Source: Candidatus Poribacteria bacterium (GTDB lineage Bacteria > Poribacteria > WGA-4E > WGA-3G). From it: DNA of 45,529 bases. Positions 43,873 to 45,529 of the stretch are shown here, piece after piece; the stretch's first letter is position 1, and every line of letters begins with the position of its first letter. The notes under the pieces are model-generated. The model saw nothing but the letters and a program-made list of their open reading frames with translations. It was not told the DNA's origin and did not search any database. The DNA lies in assembly GCA_022394755.1 (NCBI GenBank), contig JAGFCA010000066.1:1-45529 (forward strand), in the 5' to 3' direction. Made by a program: the position numbers and the translations under genes.

Positions 43873-43908
43873 TATTAAGACATTATCAATATAATTGGTA
43901 CTGAAATA

Positions 43909-43939
43909 AAAAAGGCGTGCATATAATGCCCGCCTTTTT
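43909..43939. terminator. Bidirectional intrinsic terminator
   Basis: AAAAAGGCG (43909-43917) pairs with CGCCTTTTT (43931-43939). An inner GCAT/ATGC (43919-43922 with 43926-43929) extends the stem across a T/C mismatch. The A-run and T-run make it work for both the lipoprotein gene and the converging secreted-protein gene. Confidence 0.9.
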
Positions 43940-43952
43940 AGTTTACTTTCTA

Positions 43953-44783
43953 TTATTGTTTGATATCTGCCCAGGTAGTGGTCAATTTATCTTCAGGTTC
44001 CACTGATAATGCACCAGCGACCTCTTTAAAGAAACTATCTTGATCATCTGACTTATCCGGATAATACTTGACCGCCTTGTGTGTATCATCATCAAAGTGA
44101 AGATTGATATACGCATCTCCACCACTTTCACCACAACGGAATAGGACGACATTCGCCCCTTTAACTAATTCAACTTCAATGTTGAAATCAACTTGTTGTG
44201 CTGCCCCCGTCCATGTAGGATTATTATACCATTTTTCACCATTAATCCATATCTGAGCATGGTCATCATGCGCTGGAGACATAACAGCTTTCATGTCTTT
44301 TTTCGCTTCAATGACACAGATCCAATAACTATCAAAATTATCAGTAACTCCATCATCTTTTTGCATATTGTGTGAATTAGCTGGTTCAATTTCGAACACT
44401 TCCCATTCTGTAGCTCCGCCATTGCCATCTTCCCAAACAATGTTTGTATTCTTAGTTTTCAATAATCCGTTGACTGTGGATAATTCAAGCTGATTCAGTT
44501 TTCCACCTGTACCTAAATCAATTAGATCTTTTGGAGCAGAAGCAGCAAATCCACCGTTATTTGAATAGTTCTTATCAGGACCATACCATTTGGTAATCCA
44601 TGTGTCCACACCTGAATGATCTTCACTCAATTCTGCACCAGCCACCTTAACCATCCAATCTGCTTCAGGAATTGGTCCACCATCAACATTAACTTTACCT
44701 ATAGCAAAAATCGGTTGAGAAAAACCTAACAATAAACCGAAAGAAATTGCTGATACGAGTACTATTATATATCCTTTTTTCAT
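43953..44783 (-). CDS. Secreted protein with a jelly-roll/PA14-like C-terminal region
   Basis: A 276-residue exported protein; no family is certain. The signal peptide is IIVLVSAISFGLLLGFSQPIFA, with cleavage near residue 27. The mature part starts VNVDGGPIPEADWMVKVAG. A C-terminal segment reads MSPAHDDHAQIWINGEKWYNN, then VELVKGANVVLFRCGESGGDAYINLHFDDD. The DDHAxIWINGE and GxNxVxFRxGExGG patterns resemble sugar-binding jelly-roll domains beside glycosidases and PA14-like modules. The ATG at 44783 is chosen because it starts the signal peptide; a longer frame from 44819 adds non-signal residues. GGAGG lies 12 bases upstream, a little far. It converges on the lipoprotein gene. Confidence 0.7.
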   Translation of the reverse strand: MKKGYIIVLVSAISFGLLLGFSQPIFAIGKVNVDGGPIPEADWMVKVAGAELSEDHSGVDTWITKWYGPDKNYSNNGGFAASAPKDLIDLGTGGKLNQLELSTVNGLLKTKNTNIVWEDGNGGATEWEVFEIEPANSHNMQKDDGVTDNFDSYWICVIEAKKDMKAVMSPAHDDHAQIWINGEKWYNNPTWTGAAQQVDFNIEVELVKGANVVLFRCGESGGDAYINLHFDDDTHKAVKYYPDKSDDQDSFFKEVAGALSVEPEDKLTTTWADIKQ

Positions 44784-45011
44784 AATGAAATCATTCCTCC
44801 ATTCTTTTGTGATACACACGACTTGTGCCAGTTAACTAATTTTTGATAATATATCCACGTATATTCGCTTTATGTTATTAACATTAGATCCCTAAGGGTC
44901 AAGAAAATATAAAATAATGAATGAAATACATACCAATTATAGTTCATGCCAACCTGTTGGTTACTATAAGTTATTTAGCACAACTCGTTCTACATAATTA
45001 TTTTTACATAT

Positions 45012-45100
45012 AATAGTATAACTTCAAGGAAGTATACTATTGATTAATAATCTATTCTAACGTAATAGATTAAACGTAACAAAATAGATTAATCTATTTT
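45012..45100. promoter_or_regulatory. Cluster of AATAGATTA sites and nested inverted repeats
   Basis: Three inverted repeats stand in 89 bp. ATAGTATA (45013-45020) pairs with TATACTAT (45033-45040). TAATCTATT (45048-45056) pairs with AATAGATTA (45064-45072). AAAATAGATTAATCTATTTT (45081-45100) is a perfect 20-bp palindrome. The nonamer AATAGATTA, in either direction, occurs four times. This looks like a multi-site operator for a dimeric regulator, or an iteron-like binding array. It lies about 230-320 bp upstream of the secreted-protein gene. Confidence 0.45.
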
Positions 45101-45243
45101 AATTAAAAGTTATATGATATACACTATTTTGTCAAGTGTTATAAATTAAATGGTGTATGTATAGTTTTTTTTCTAGACCCTATCTAATAAATCAAATATT
45201 TGGAAGATTCTTGTATCCTACCATGCATTATATATTGATACAA

Positions 45244-45267
45244 CGGGCTGGTAAACCCGCCCCTACG
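45244..45267. repeat. Short GC-rich REP-like element
   Basis: GGGC (45245-45248) and GCCC (45259-45262) flank TGGTAAACCC, and CTACG follows. The GGGCTGGTAAACCCGCCCCTACG-type sequence is GC-rich in AT-rich DNA and resembles the dispersed intergenic repeats of several uncultured bacteria. Only one copy was seen here, so the repeat call is tentative. Confidence 0.4.
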
Positions 45268-45529
45268 AAAGAGGAATTAACTAAAAACACACAATTCGTA
45301 TTAATGAGATACGTTGTATACAGATTGTAGTGATTTTCTTCGGCATAACAACGATCCTGAATTGGTTTTAATTTATAGCGTATAATATGTGGGTAAAAGG
45401 TATAAAAAAAAATAGTTTGTAGAAGGAAATCAGGATTTTTCGTTTGTTTGTTCTATTGATGTGTCATTGCAATTTTCAGAGTAAACTCTTATGAGTGATA
45501 TTAAACAATTGGTATAAAGTTAGTTATAG

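Larger units (their letters stand above)
44784..45529. other. Non-coding right end of window
   Basis: No supported coding frame was found in these 746 bp. The region contains a cluster of inverted repeats (45012-45100) and a short GC-rich element at 45244-45267. It presumably includes the promoter of the secreted-protein gene and perhaps that of a gene beyond the window. Confidence 0.6.

Overview
This 45.5 kb AT-rich bacterial window (standard code, TGA used as a stop, mostly AGGAG-type ribosome binding sites, occasional TTG starts) comes from an organism I cannot name with certainty. Secreted WD40 plus cohesin-like proteins, SUMF1-fold lipoproteins, an atypical Nramp relative and many SDR, hydroxyacid and lactate-type dehydrogenases resemble Candidatus Poribacteria or another uncultured PVC/FCB-like lineage. 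That placement is inference from gene content only. I saw no rRNA or tRNA gene.

Layout. 1-1900: the 5' end of an ISAs1-type transposase, a CRISPR array of five repeats and a lone cas6, with no other cas gene in view. 1887-4685: a partial Bat-type operon (TPR protein, BatD-like protein, CopD-like membrane protein) that reads into cas6. 4700-6317: two small membrane proteins on the plus strand, separated by a decayed duplicate of the TPR gene's 5' end. 6368-8255: PGPGW membrane protein, SDR and VOC protein. 8268-9316: a gene-poor kilobase with a GC-rich palindrome and a promoter-like sequence. 9317-12400: a sugar cluster (FGGY kinase, ROK kinase, SIS isomerase). 12688-17497: a membrane-microdomain operon (long NfeD protease, short NfeD, two tandem FloA flotillins, two small membrane-anchored proteins). 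17601-21503: cell-wall amidase, a likely dipeptide epimerase and an SDR.

21716-27929 is the best-integrated system. A sigma-54 type promoter precedes a NasT-like ANTAR antiterminator gene. Next comes a leader with two hexaloop hairpins (A at loop position 1, G at position 4), a competing antiterminator hairpin and a strong intrinsic terminator. Ferredoxin-type nitrite reductase, a nitrate/nitrite transporter and assimilatory nitrate reductase follow. This looks like a complete nitrate-assimilation unit controlled by RNA antitermination. The regulator's receiver has Gly where the phospho-acceptor Asp should be, and no NasS sensor is seen.

28015-31450: a hydroxyacid dehydrogenase, a HAD phosphatase and 6-phosphogluconate dehydrogenase. 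31681-38264: a lipoprotein with two SUMF1 domains followed by two tandem secreted proteins, each with about 14 WD40 repeats and a C-terminal cohesin-like domain. 38495-39862: a small membrane protein and a dead IS982-family element. 39936-42465: an Ldh-family oxidoreductase coupled to an Nramp-like transporter. 42466-45529: mostly non-coding DNA rich in inverted repeats, with a lipoprotein gene and a secreted-protein gene converging on one shared terminator.

Three genes (near 12850, 34740 and 43670) are each broken by an apparent one-base deletion. Assembly indels are the simplest explanation, and each gene is described as one reconstructed unit.
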